Shown piece after piece: positions 46,701 through 59,580 of a DNA stretch of 64,000 bases. The stretch spans positions 1 to 64,000 of the forward strand of contig JALIGW010000280.1 of the NCBI GenBank assembly GCA_023053685.1, in the 5' to 3' direction. A model generated the notes under the pieces. That model was not told the DNA's origin, ran no database searches, and saw nothing but the letters and a program-made list of their open reading frames with translations. How positions within the stretch are numbered: the first letter of the stretch is position 1; every line of letters begins with the position of its first letter. A program made the translations under genes and the position numbers. Source of the DNA: Diadophis punctatus similis. Taxonomy: Eukaryota > Chordata > Lepidosauria > Squamata > Dipsadidae.

Positions 46701-48423
46701 GTGTTTCTTTTTCATTTCTGAGGTGTTTGTCAAAAGTGATGTTTTTGGGCTGAATTGAGAAATAAGGCGAATGCTGTGTTAGACCGTGAGCTAGCTCTTC
46801 AGGGTAGGCTCGGAATCGAAAATCAAGTGAGAATTCGGCTTTCCAGCCCGTGGGGAATAGGAATATGTGTTTCATTTTCATTTCTGAGGAGTTTGTCAAA
46901 AGTCATGTTTTTTGGCTGTATTGAGTCCTAAGGCGAATGCACTGTTAGACTTTGGGCTAGCTCTTCAGGGTAGGCTCGGAATCGAAAATCAAGCGAGAAT
47001 TCGGCTTTCCAGCCCATGGGGAACAGGAATATGTGTTTCATTTTCATTTCTGAGGTGTTTGTCAAAAGTCATGTTTTTTGGCTGTATTGAGTCCTAAGGC
47101 GAATGCAGTTAGACTTTGGGCTAGCTCTTCAGGGTAGGCTCAGAATCGAAAATCAAGCGAGAATTCGGCTTTCCAGCCCGTGGGGAACAGGAATATGTGT
47201 TTCTTTTTCATTTCTGAGGTGTTTTTCAAAAGTGATGTTTTTGGGCTGAATTTAGAAATTAGGCGAATGCTGTGTTAGACCTTGGGCTAGCTCTTCAGGA
47301 AAAGGTCGGAATCAAAAATCAAGCGAGAATTTGGCTTTCCGGCCTGTGGGGAACAGGAATATGTGTTTCTTTTTCATTTCTGAGGTGTTTGTCAAAAGTG
47401 ATGTTTTTGGGCTGAATTGAGAAATAAGGCGAATGCTGTGTTAGACCGTGAGCTAGCTCTTCAGGGTAGGCTCGGAATCGAAAATCAAGTGAGAATTCAG
47501 CTTTCCAGCCCGTGGGGAACAGGAATATGTGTTTCATTTTCATTTCTGAGGTGTTTGTCAAAAGTCATGTTTTTTGGCTGTATTGAGTCCTAAGGCGAAT
47601 GCACTGTTAGACTTTGGGCTAGCTCTTCAGGGTAGGCTCGGAATCGAAAATCAAGCGAGAATTCGGCTTTCCAGCCCATGGGGAACAGGTATATGTGTTT
47701 CATTTTCATTTCTGAGGTGTTTGTCAAAAGTCATGTTTTTTGGCTGTATTGAGTCCTAAGGCGAATGCAGTTAGACTTTGGGCTAGCTCTTCAGGGTAGG
47801 CTCAGAATCGAAAATCAAGCGAGAATTCGGCTTTCCAGCCCGTGGGGAACAGGAATATGTGTTTCTTTTTCATTTCTGAGGTGTTTTTCAAAAGTGATGT
47901 TTTTGGGCTGAATTTAGAAATTAGGCGAATGCTGTGTTAGACCTTGGGCTAGCTCTTCAGGAAAAGGTCGGAATCAAAAATCAAGCGAGAATTTGGCTTT
48001 CCGGCCTGTGGGGAACAGGAATATGTGTTTCATTTTCATTTCTGAGGTGTTTGTCAAAAGTCATATTTTTGGCTGTATTGAGTCCTAAGGCGAATGCTGT
48101 GTTAGACTTTGGGCTAGCTCTTCAGGGTAGGCTCGGAATCGAAAATCAAGCAAGAATTTGGCTTTCCAGCCCGTGGGGAACAGGAATATGTGTTTCTTTT
48201 TCATTTCTGAGGTGTTTGTCAAAAGTGATGTTTTTGGGCTGAATTGAGAAATAAGGCGAATGCTGTGTTAGACCGTGAGCTAGCTCTTCAGGGTAGGCTC
48301 GGAATCGAAAATCAAGCGAGAATTCGGCTTTCCAGCCTTCGGGGAACAGGAATATGTGTTTCATTTTCATTTCTGAGGTGTTTGTCAAAAGTCATGTTTT
48401 TTTGCTGTATTGAGTCCTAAGGC
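43791..48423 (+). repeat. Dispersed duplicate pair X, copy 2 (4,633 bp)
   Basis: This is the partner of 28,915-33,547. It differs by scattered single bases, for example GGGCTACCACTTC against GGGCTACCTCTTC in the E at about 45,303, an extra G in GCGAGGAAT at about 44,017 and 44,349, and GAGGAGTTTG near 46,888. Confidence 0.85.
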
Positions 48424-51400
48424 GAATGCAGTTAGACTTTGGGCTAGCTCTTCAGGGTAGGCTCAGAATCGAAAATCAAGCGAGAATTCAGCTTTCCAGC
48501 CCGTGGGGAACAGGAATATGTGTTTCTTTTTCATTTCTGAGGTGTTTTTCAAAAGTGATGTTTTTGGGCTGAATTTAGAAATTAGGCGAATGCTGTGTTA
48601 GACCTTGGGCTAGCTCTTCAGGAAAAGGTCGGAATCAAAAATCAAGCGAGAATTTGGCTTTCCGGCCTGTGGGGAACAGGAATATGTGTTTCATTTTCAT
48701 TTCTGAGGTGTTTGTCAAAAGTCATATTTTTGGCTGTATTGAGTCCTAAGGCGAATGCTGTGTTAGACTTTGGGCTAGCTCTTCAGGATAGGCTCGGAAT
48801 CGAAAATCAAGCAAGAATTTGGCTTTCCAGCCCGTGGGGAACAGGAATATGTGTTTCTTTTTCATTTCTGAGGTGTTTTTCAAAAGTGATGTTTTTGGGC
48901 TGAATTTAGAAATTAGGCGAATGCTGTGTTAGACCTTGGGCTAGCTCTTCAGGAAAAGGTCGGAATCAAAAATCAAGCGAGAATTTGGCTTTCCGGCCTG
49001 TGGGGAACAGGAATATGTGTTTCATTTTCATTTCTGAGGTGTTTGTCAAAAGTCATATTTTTGGCTGTATTGAGTCCTAAGGCGAATGCTGTGTTAGACT
49101 TTGGGCTAGCTCTTCAGGGTAGGCTCAGAATCGAAAATCAAGCAAGAATTTGGCTTTCCAGCCTGTGGGGAACAGGAATATGTGTTTCTTTTTCATTTCT
49201 GAGGTGTTTGTCAAAAGTCATGTTTTTTGGCTGTATTGAGTCCTAAGGCGAATGAACTGTTAGACTTTGGGCTAGCTCTTCAGGGTAGGCTCGGAATCGA
49301 AAATCAAGCGAGAATTCGGCTTTCCAGCCCATGGGGAACAGGAATATGTGTTTCATTTTCATTTCTGAGGTGTTTGTCAAAAGTCATGTTTTTTGGCTGT
49401 ATTGAGTCCTAAGGCGAATGCAGTTAGACTTTGGGCTAGCTCTTCAGGGTAGGCTCAGAATCGAAAATCAAGCGAGAATTCGGCTTTCCAGCCCGTGGGG
49501 AACAGGAATATGTGTTTCTTTTTCATTTCTGAGGTGTTTTTCAAAAGTGATGTTTTTGGGCTGAATTTAGAAATTAGGCGAATGCTGTGTTAGACCTTGG
49601 GCTAGCTCTTCAGGAAAAGGTCGGAATCAAAAATCAAGCGAGAATTTGGCTTTCCGGCCTGTGGGGAACAGGAATATGTGTTTCATTTTCATTTCTGAGG
49701 TGTTTGTCAAAAGTCATATTTTTGGCTGTATTGAGTCCTAAGGCGAATGCTGTGTTAGACTTTGGGCTAGCTCTTCAGGGTAGGCTCAGAATCGAAAATC
49801 AAGCAAGAATTTGGCTTTCCAGCCCGTGGGGAACAGGAATATGTGTTTCTTTTTCATTTCTGAGGTGTTTGTCAAAAGTGATGTTTTTGGGCTGAATTGA
49901 GAAATAAGGCGAATGCTGTGTTAGACCGTGAGCTAGCTCTTCAGGGTAGGCTCGGAATCGAAAATCAAGCGAGAATTCGGCTTTCCAGCCCGTGGGGAAC
50001 AGGAATATGTGTTTCATTTTCATTTCTGAGGTGTTTGTCAAAAGTCATGTTTTTTGGCTGTATTGAGTCCTAAGGCGAATGCACTGTTAGACTTTGGGCT
50101 AGCTCTTCAGGGTAGGCTCGGAATCGAAAATCAAGCGAGAATTCGGCTTTCCAGCCCGTGGGGAATATGTGTTTCTTTTTCATTTCTGAGGTGTTTTTCA
50201 AAAGTGATGTTTTTGGGCTGAATTTAGAAATTAGGCGAATGCTGTGTTAGACATTGGGCTAGCTCTTCAGGAAGAGGTCGGAATCAAAAATCAAGCGAGA
50301 ATTTGGCTTTCCGGCCTGTGGGGAACAGGAATATGTGTTTCATTTTCATTTCTGAGGTGTTTGTCAAAAGTCATATTTTTGGCTGTATTGAGTCCTAAGG
50401 CGAATGCTGTGTTAGACTTTGGGCTAGCTCTTCAGGGTAGGCTCGGAATCGAAAATCAAGCGAGAATTTGGCTTTCCAGCCTGTGGGGAACAGGAATATG
50501 TGTTTCATTTTCATTTCTGAGGTGTTTGTCAAAAGTCATATTTTTGGCTGTATTGAGTCCTAAGGCGAATGCTGTGTTAGACTTTGGGCTAGCTCTTCAG
50601 GGTAGGCTCGGAATCGAAAATCAAGCGAGAATTTGGCTTTCCAGCCCGTGGGGAACAGGAATATGTGTTTCTTTTTCATTTCTGAGGTGTTTGTCAAAAG
50701 TGATGTTTTTGGGCTGAATTGAGAAATAAGGCGAATGCTGTGTTAGACCGTGAGCTAGCTCTTCAGGGTAGGCTCGGAATCGAAAATCAAGCGAGAATTC
50801 GGCTTTCCAGCCTGTGGGGAACAGGAATATGTGTTTCATTTTCATTTCTGAGGTGTTTGTCAAAAGTCATGTTTTTTGGCTGTATTGAGTCCTAAGGCGA
50901 ATGCACTGTTAGACTTTGGGCTAGCTCTTCAGGGTAGGCTCGGAATCGAAAATCAAGCGAGAATTCAGCTTTCCAGCCCATGGGGAACAGGAATATGTGT
51001 TTCATTTTCATTTCTGAGGTGTTTGTCAAAAGTCATGTTTTTTGGCTGTATTGAGTCCTAAGGCGAATGCAGTTAGACTTTGGGCTAGCTCTTCAGGGTA
51101 GGCTCAGAATCGAAAATCAAGCGAGAATTCGGCTTTCCAGCCCGTGGGGAACAGGAATATGTGTTTCTTTTTCATTTCTGAGGTGTTTTTCAAAAGTGAT
51201 GTTTTTGGGCTGAATTTAGAAATTAGGCGAATGCTGTGTTAGACCTTGGGCTAGCTCTTCAGGAAAAGGTCGGAATCAAAAATCAAGCAAGAATTTGGCT
51301 TTCCGGCCTGTGGGGAACAGGAATATGTGTTTCATTTTCATTTCTGAGGTGTTTGTCAAAAGTTATGTTTTTTGGCTGTATTGAGTCCTAAGGCGAATGC

Positions 51401-54400
51401 ACTGTTAGACTTTGGGCTAGCTCTTCAGGGTAGGCTCGGAATCGAAAATCAAGCGAGAATTCGGCTTTCCAGCCCATGGGGAACAGGAATATGTGTTTCA
51501 TTTTCATTTCTGAGGTGTTTGTCAAAAGTCATGTTTTTTGGCTGTATTGAGTCCTAAGGCGAATGCAGTTAGACTTTGGGCTAGCTCTTCAGGGTAGGCT
51601 CAGAATCGAAAATCAAGCGAGAATTCGGCTTTCCAGCCCGTGGGGAACAGGAATATGTGTTTCTTTTTCATTTCTGAGGTGTTTTTCAAAAGTGATGTTT
51701 TTGGGCTGAATTTAGAAATTAGGCGAATGCTGTGTTAGACCTTGGGCTAGCTCTTCAGGAAAAGGTCGGAATCAAAAATCAAGCGAGAATTTGGCTTTCT
51801 GGCCTGTGGGGAACAGGAATATGTGTTTCATTTTCATTTCTGAGGTGTTTGTCAAAAGTCATATTTTTGGCTGTATTGAGTCCTAAGGCGAATGCTGTGT
51901 TAGACTTTGGGCTAGCTCTTCAGGGTAGGCTCGGAATCGAAAATCAAGCAAAAATTTGGCTTTCCAGCCCGTGGGGAACAGGAATATGTGTTTCTTTTTC
52001 ATTTCTGAGGTGTTTGTCAAAAGTGATGTTTTTGTTCTGAATTGAGAAATAAGGCGAATGCTGTGTTAGACCGTGAGCTAGCTCTTCAGGGTAGGCTCGG
52101 AATCGAAAATCAAGCGAGAATTTGGCTTTCCAGCCCATGGGGAACAGGAATATGTGTTTCATTTTCATTTCTGAGGTGTTTGTCAAAAGTCATGTTTTTT
52201 GGCTGTATTGAGTCCTAAGGCGAATGCAGTTAGACTTTGGGCTAGCTCTTCAGGGTAGGCTCAGAATCGAAAATCAAGCGAGAATTCGGCTTTCCAGCCC
52301 GTGGGGAACAGGAATATGTGTTTCTTTTTCATTTCTGAGGTGTTTTTCAAAAGTGATGTTTTTGGGCTGAATTTAGAAATTAGGCGAATGCTGTGTTAGA
52401 CCTTGGGCTAGCTCTTCAGGAAAAGGTCGGAATCAAAAATCAAGCGAGAATTTGGCTTTCTGGCCTGTGGGGAACAGGAATATGTGTTTCATTTTCATTT
52501 CTGAGGTGTTTGTCAAAAGTCATATTTTTGGCTGTATTGAGTCCTAAGGCGAATGCTGTGTTAGACTTTGGGCTAGCTCTTCAGGGTAGGCTCGGAATCG
52601 AAAATCAAGCAAGAATTTGGCTTTCCAGCCCGTGGGGAACAGGAATATGTGTTTCTTTTTCATTTCTGAGGTGTTTGTCAAAAGTGATGTTTTTGGGCTG
52701 AATTGAGAAATAAGGCGAATGCTGTGTTAGACCGTGAGCTAGCTCTTCAGGGTAGGCTCGGAATCGAAAATCAAGCGAGAATTCGGCTTTCCAGCCCGTG
52801 GGGAACAGGAATATGTGTTTCATTTTCATTTCTGAGGTGTTTGTCAAAAGTCATGTTTTTTGGCTGTATTGAGTCCTAAGGCGAATGCACTGTTAGACTT
52901 TGGGCTACCTCTTCAGGGTAGGCTCGGAATCGAAAATCAAGCGAGAATTCGGCTTTCCAGCCCATGGGGAACAGGAATATGTGTTTCATTTTCATTTCTG
53001 AGGTGTTTGTCAAAAGTCATGTTTTTTGGCTGTATTGAGTCCTAAGGCGAATGCAGTTAGACTTTGGGCTAGCTCTTCAGGGTAGGCTCAGAATTGAAAA
53101 TCAAGCGAGAATTCGGCTTTCCAGCCCGTGGGGAACAGGAATATGTGTTTCTTTTTCATTTCTGAGGTGTTTTTCAAAAGTCATGTTTTTGGGCTGAATT
53201 TAGAAATTAGGCGAATGCTGTGTTAGACCTTGGGCTAGCTCTTCAGGAAAAGGTCGGAATCAAAAATCAAGCGAGAATTTGGCTTTCCGGCCTGTGGGGA
53301 ACAGGAATATGTGTTTCATTTTCATTTCTGAGGTGTTTGTCAAAAGTCATATTTTTGGCTGTATTGAGTCCTAAGGCGAATGCTGTGTTAGACTTTGGGC
53401 TAGCTCTTCAGGGTAGGCTCGGAATCAAAAATCAAGCAAGAATTTGGCTTTCCAGCCCGTGGGGAACAGGAATATGTGTTTCTTTTTCATTTCTGAGGTG
53501 TTTGTCAAAAGTGATGTTTTTGGGCTGAATTGAGAAATAAGGCGAATGCTGTGTTAGACCGTGAGCTAGCTCTTCAGGGTAGGCTCGGAATCGAAAATCA
53601 AGCGAGAATTCGGCTTTCCAGCCCGTGGGGAACAGGAATATGTGTTTCATTTTCATTTCTGAGGTGTTTGTCAAAAGTCATGTTTTTTGGCTGTATTGAG
53701 TCCTAAGGCGAATGCAGTTAGACTTTGGGCTAGCTCTTCAGGGTAGGCTCAGAATCGAAAATCAAGCGAGAATTCGGCTTTCCAGCCCGTGGGGAACAGG
53801 AATATGTGTTTCTTTTTCATTTCTGAGGTGTTTTTCAAAAGTGATGTTTTTGGGCTGAATTTAGAAATTAGGCGAATGCTGTGTTAGACCTTGGGCTAGC
53901 TCTTCAGGAAAAGGTCGGAATCAAAAATCAAGCGAGAATTTGGCTTTCCGGCCTGTGGGGAACAGGAATATGTGTTTCATTTTCATTTCTGAGGTGTTTG
54001 TCAAAAGTCATATTTTTGGCTGTATTGAGTCCTAAGGCGAATGCTGTGTTAGACTTTGGGCTAGCTCTTCAGGGTAGGCTCGGAATCGAAAATCAAGCAA
54101 GAATTCGGCTTTCCAGCCCGTGGGGAACAGGAATATGTGTTTCTTTTTCATTTCTGAGGTGTTTGTCAAAAGTGATGTTTTTGGGCTGAATTGAGAAATA
54201 AGGCGAATGCTGTGTTAGACCGTGAGCTAGCTCTTCAGGGTAGGCTCGGAATCGAAAATCAAGCGAGAATTCGGCTTTCCAGCCCGTGGGGAACAGGAAT
54301 ATGTGTTTCATTTTCATTTCTGAGGTGTTTGTCAAAAGTCATGTTTTTTGGCTGTATTGAGTCCTAAGGCGAATGCACTGTTAGACTTTGGGCTAGCTCT

Positions 54401-57400
54401 TCAGGGTAGGCTCGGAATCGAAAATCAAGCGAGAATTCAGCTTTCCAGCCCATGGGGAACAGGAATATGTGTTTCATTTTCATTTCTGAGGTGTTTGTCA
54501 AAAGTCATGTTTTTTGGCTGTATTGAGTCCTAAGGCGAATGCAGTTAGACTTTGGGCTAGCTCTTCAGGGTAGGCTCAGAATCGAAAATCAAGCGAGAAT
54601 TCGGCTTTCCAGCCCGTGGGGAACAGGAATATGTGTTTCTTTTTCATTTCTGAGGTGTTTTTCAAAAGTGATGTTTTTGGGCTGAATTTAGAAATTATGC
54701 GAATGCTGTGTTAGACCTTGGGCTAGCTCTTCAGGAAAAGGTCGGAATCAAAAATCAAGCGAGAATTTGGCTTTCCGGCCTGTGGGGAACAGGAATATGT
54801 GTTTCATTTTCATTTCTGAGGTGTTTGTCAAAAGTCATGTTTTTTGGCTGTATTGAGTCCTAAGGCGAATGCACTGTTAGACTTTGGGCTAGCTCTTCAG
54901 GGTAGGCTCGGAATCGAAAATCAAGCGAGAATTCGGCTTTCCAGCCCATGGGGAACAGGAATATGTGTTTCATTTTCATTTCTGAGGTGTTTGTCAAAAG
55001 TCATGTTTTTTGGCTGTATTGAGTCCTAAGGCGAATGCAGTTAGACTTTGGGCTAGCTCTTCAGGGTAGGCTCAGAATCGAAAATCAAGCGAGAATTCGG
55101 CTTTCCAGCCCGTGGGGAACAGGAATATGTGTTTCTTTTTCATTTCTGAGGTGTTTTTCAAAAGTGATGTTTTTGGGCTGAATTTAGAAATTAGGCGAAT
55201 GCTGTGTTAGACCTTGGGCTAGCTCTTCAGGAAAAGGTCGGAATCAAAAATCAAGTGAGAATTTGGCTTTCCGGCCTGTGGGGAACAGGAATATGTGTTT
55301 CATTTTCATTTCTGAGGTGTTTGTCAAAAGTCATATTTTTGGCTGTATTGAGTCCTAAGGCGAATGCTGTGTTAGACTTTGGGCTAGCTCTTCAGGGTAG
55401 GCTCGGAATCGAAAATCAAGCAAGAATTTGGCTTTCCAGCCCGTGGGGAACAGGAATATGTGTTTCTTTTTCATTTCTGAGGTGTTTGTCAAAAGTGATG
55501 TTTTTGGGCTGAATTGAGAAATAAGGCGAATGCTGTGTTAGACCGTGAGCTAGCTCTTCAGGGTAGGCTCGGAATCGAAAATCAAGCGAGAATTCGGCTT
55601 TCCAGCCCGTGGGGAACAGGAATATGTGTTTCATTTTCATTTCTGAGGTGTTTGTCAAAAGTCATGCTTTTTGGCTGTATTGAGTCCTAAGGCGAATGCA
55701 CTGTTAGACTTTGGGCTAGCTCTTCAGGGTAGGCTCGGAATCGAAAATCAAGCGAGAATTCGGCTTTCCAGCCCATGGGGAACAGGAATATGTGTTTCAT
55801 TTTCATTTCTGAGGTGTTTGTCAAAAGTCATGTTTTTTGGCTGTATTGAGTCCTAAGGCGAATGCAGTTAGACTTTGGGCTAGCTCTTCAGGGTAGGCTC
55901 AGAATCGAAAATCAAGCGAGAATTCGGCTTTCCAGCCCGTGGGGAACAGGAATATGTGTTTCTTTTTCATTTCTGAGGTGTTTTTCAAAAGTGATGTTTT
56001 TGGGCTGAATTTAGAAATTAGGCGAATGCTGTGTTAGACCTTGGGCTAGCTCTTCAGGGAAAGGTCGGAATCAAAAATCAAGCGAGAATTTGGCTTTCCG
56101 GCCTGTGGGGAACAGGAATATGTGTTTCATTTTCATTTCTGAGGTGTTTGTCAAAAGTCATATTTTTGGCTGTATTGAGTCCTAAGGCGAATGCTGTGTT
56201 AGACTTTGGGCTAGCTCTTCAGGGTAGGCTCGGAATCGAAAATCAAGAAAGAATTTGGCTTTCCAGCCCGTGGGGAACAGGAATATGTGTTTCTTTTTCA
56301 TTTCTGAGGTGTTTGTCAAAAGTGATGTTTTTGGGCTGAATTGAGAAATAAGGCGAATGCTGTGTTAGACCGTGAGCTAGCTCTTCAGGGTAGGCTCGGA
56401 ATCGAAAATCAAGCGAGAATTCGGCTTTCCAGCCCGTGGGGAACAGGAATATGTGTTTCATTTTCATTTCTGAGGTGTTTGTCAAAAGTCATGTTTTTTG
56501 GCTGTATTGAGTCCTAAGGCGAATGCAGTTAGACTTTGGGCTAGCTCTTCAGGGTAGGCTCAGAATCGAAAATCAAGCGAGAATTCGGCTTTCCAGCCCG
56601 TGGGGAACAGGAATATGTGTTTCTTTTTCATTTCTGAGGTGTTTTTCAAAAGTGATGTTTTTGGGCTGAATTTAGAAATTAGGCGAATGCTGTGTTAGAC
56701 CTTGGGCTAGCTCTTCAGGAAAAGGTCGGAATCAAAAATCAAGCGAGAATTTCCTTTCCGGCCTGTGGGGAACAGGAATCTGTGTTTCATTTTCATTTCT
56801 GAGGTGTTTGTCAAAAGTCATATTTTTGGCTGTATTGAGTCCTAAGGCGAATGCTGTGTTAGACTTTGGGCTAGCTCTTCAGGGTAGGCTCGGAATCGAA
56901 AATCAAGCGAGAATTTGGCTTTCCAGCCTGTGGGGAACAGGAATATGTGTTTCTTTTTCATTTCTGAGGTGTTTTTCAAAAGTGATGTTTTTGGGCTGAA
57001 TTTAGAAATTAGGCGAATGCTGTGTTAGACCTTGGGCTAGCTCTTCAGGAAAAGGTCGGAATCAAAAATCAAGCGAGAATTTGGCTTTCCGGCCTGTGGG
57101 GAACAGGAATATGTGTTTCATTTTCATTTCTGAGGTGTTTGTCAAAAGTCATATTTTTGGCTGTATTGAGTCCTAAGGCGAATGCTGTGTTAGACTTTGG
57201 GCTAGCTCTTCAGGGTAGGCTCGGAATCGAAAATCAAGCAAGAATTTGGCTTTCCAGCCCATGGGGAACAGGAATATGTGTTTCTTTTTCATTTCTGAGG
57301 TGTTTGTCAAAAGTGATGTTTTTGGGCTGAATTGAGAAATAAGGCGAATGCACTGTTAGACTTTGGGCTAGCTCTTCAGGGTAGGCTCGGAATCGAAAAT

Positions 57401-58831
57401 CAAGCGAGAATTCAGCTTTCCAGCCCATGGGGAACAGGAATATGTGTTTCATTTTCATTTCTGAGGTGTTTGTCAAAAGTCATGTTTTTTGGCTGTATTG
57501 AGTCCTAAGGCGAATGCAGTTAGACTTTGGGCTAGCTCTTCAGGGTAGGCTCAGAATCGAAAATCAAGCGAGAATTCGGCTTTCCAGCCCGTGGGGAACA
57601 GGAATATGTGTTTCTTTTTCATTTCTGAGGTGTTTTTCAAAAGTGATGTTTTTGGGCTGAATTTAGAAATTAGGCGAATGCTGTGTTAGACCTTGGGCTA
57701 GCTCTTCAGGAAAAGGTCGGAATCAAAAATCAAGCGAGAATTTGGCTTTCCGGCCTGTGGGGAACAGGAATATGTGTTTCATTTTCATTTCTGAGGTGTT
57801 TGTCAAAAGTCATATTTTTGGCTGTATTGAGTCCTAAGGCGAATGCTGTGTTAGACCGTGAGCTAGCTCTTCAGGGTAGGCTCGGAATCGAAAATCAAGA
57901 GAGAATTCGGCTTTCCAGCCCATGGGGAACAGGAATATGTGTTTCATTTTCATTTCTGAGGTGTTTGTCAAAAGTCATGTTTTTTGGCTGTATTGAGTCC
58001 TAAGGCGAATGCAGTTAGACTTTGGGCTAGCTCTTCAGGGTAGGCTCAGAATCGAAAATCAAGCGAGAATTCGGCTTTCCAGCCCGTGGGGAACAGGAAT
58101 ATGTGTTTCTTTTTCATTTCTGAGGTGTTTTTCAAAAGTGATGTTTTTGGGCTGAATTTAGAAATTAGGCGAATGCTGTGTTAGACCTTGGGCTAGCTCT
58201 TCAGGAAAAGGTCGGAATCAAAAATCAAGCGAGAATTTGGCTTTCCGGCCTGTGGGGAACAGGAATATGTGTTTCAGTTTCATTTCTGAGGTGTTTGTCA
58301 AAAGTCATATTTTTGTCTGTATTGAGTCCTAAGGCGAATGCTGTGTTAGACTTTAGGCTAGCTCTTCAGGGTAGGCTCGGAATCGAAAATCAAGCAAGAA
58401 TTTGGCTTTCCAGCCCGTGGGGAACAGGAATATGTGTTTCTTTTTCATTTCTGAGGTGTTTGTCAAAAGTGATGTTTTTGGGCTGAATTGAGAAATAAGG
58501 CGAATGCTGTGTTAGACCGTGAGCTAGCTCTTCAGGGTAGGCTCGGAATCGAAAATCAAGCGAGAATTCGGCTTTCCAGCCCATGGGGAACAGGAATATG
58601 TGTTTCATTTTCATTTCTGAGGTGTTTGTCAAAAGTCATGTTTTTTGGCTGTATTGAGTCCTAAGGCGAATGCAGTTAGACTTTGGGCTAGCTCTTCAGG
58701 GTAGGCTCAGAATCGAAAATCAAGCGAGAATTCGGCTTTCCAGCCCGTGGGGAACAGGAATATGTGTTTCTTTTTCATTTCTGAGGTGTTTTTCAAAAGT
58801 GATGTTTTTGGGCTGAATTTAGAAATTAGGC

Positions 58832-58880
58832 GAATGCTGTGTTAGACCTTGGGCTAGCTCTTCAGGAAAAGGTCGGATCA
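58832..58880 (+). repeat. Left half of the B monomer split by the LINE
   Basis: This matches B positions 1-50 up to GGTCGGATCA, where intact B has GGTCGGAATCA, so one A is missing at or near the junction. The right half resumes at AAAAATCAAGCGAG (62,947). Only the single A/AAAAA overlap could be a target-site duplication, so it is zero to a few bases at most. Confidence 0.85.
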
Positions 58881-59580
58881 GAACTGTTTGGGGTGTGCTC
58901 TGTGGCCATCTGGTGGTTTAGAAAATCTTTAGCCCTGAGACTCCCGCCGCCATTATTAGGAGAGGGGTGGACACGTTTCCGGGCACTAGTGTCATTCGGA
59001 GAAGCCCGAAGAAACAGAAAAGATCAGGAGAAGCCCTTTATTACCATCTGTTCGGTGAGCCTGTGAAAGAACTTTGGAACTGGTACTGATTGATGACAAC
59101 CAGCGCCAAAATTGCCACTCAGTGCTTCAACCCCCCCCCCTGTTGTTCCTAGCTTATAGCAATAGACTTTTTCATCTATGGAGATTTTATTTTCCTGGAC
59201 GCTGTGCTTAATTTTACCCCTGTTCCCACGGATGTCCCTGCCCATTTTAAAGACCATTACACGCAGGGAGAAGATGCTGAATCCCCCCTCGGACAGAAAT
59301 CGATTATATACCAAGGGGGATAGGACTATACACTCCCAATATCATCGGAGTAAGGGAGGCTCTCTGTCATCCTGGGATTATAGAACAATAGGGAGGCTAA
59401 GCGGACCCAGGGAACCTGCCTCCCCAACATACCCTTACCTGGACGAACTTGCCTTCATTTTAAAACTTTTTAATTTGTTCTCCTCCTCTGAGACGTGGTA
59501 TGGGTGTGATTGTGTATGGGGACGAGTGAGGTGAGTGAGATGAGTGTTTGACGGTTAACGAATGTGTGTACAAAAAAGAA
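58881..59580 (+). other. LINE 5' leader / UTR
   Basis: About 700 bp separate the satellite junction from the probable ORF start. It contains a C10 run (59,131-59,140) and several short frames, the longest on the + strand about 118 codons (59,178-59,534). That frame has no coiled coil, zinc knuckle or RRM-like pattern I recognise, so I do not call it ORF1. LINEs of this group usually carry an internal promoter in the leader, but I see no specific promoter motif here. The exact 5' base is uncertain by a few bases, because GATCA at 58,876-58,880 could belong to either side. Confidence 0.7.

Larger units (their letters stand above)
1..58880 (+). repeat. Satellite array, left part (about 356 monomers of 163-167 bp)
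   Basis: Uninterrupted head-to-tail copies of a ~165-bp monomer fill this stretch, all in one orientation. Every copy begins near GAATGC and carries GGCTAGCTCTTCAGG, AAAATCAAGCGAGAAT and TTTCTGAGGTGTTT. Copies of the same position class are near identical, while the five classes A-E differ at diagnostic sites. That is the pattern of a homogenised higher-order satellite such as primate alpha satellite. The array already runs at base 1, so its left edge is outside the window. It ends about 50 bp into a B monomer where the LINE begins. No unique sequence longer than a few bases was seen inside it. A centromeric or pericentromeric location is an inference from this organisation. Confidence 0.97.

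Noticed and set aside
173..58486. Dozens of repeated ORFs of 61-157 codons on both strands (for example 173-481 + and 385-627 -)
   Set aside because: They are translations of satellite monomers. A 165-bp monomer is 55 codons, so a frame stays open into the next copy until a 164- or 166-bp monomer shifts it. Starts and stops fall at the same monomer positions each time, both strands are open, and many begin with non-ATG codons. There is no sign of selection for coding.
1..58880. CRISPR-like array
   Set aside because: The whole ~165-bp unit repeats with no variable spacers between short repeats, and no cas genes are present.
59178..59534. 118-codon frame in the LINE leader as an ORF1
   Set aside because: It has no recognisable nucleic-acid-binding, coiled-coil or esterase pattern, and its composition looks like untranslated sequence.
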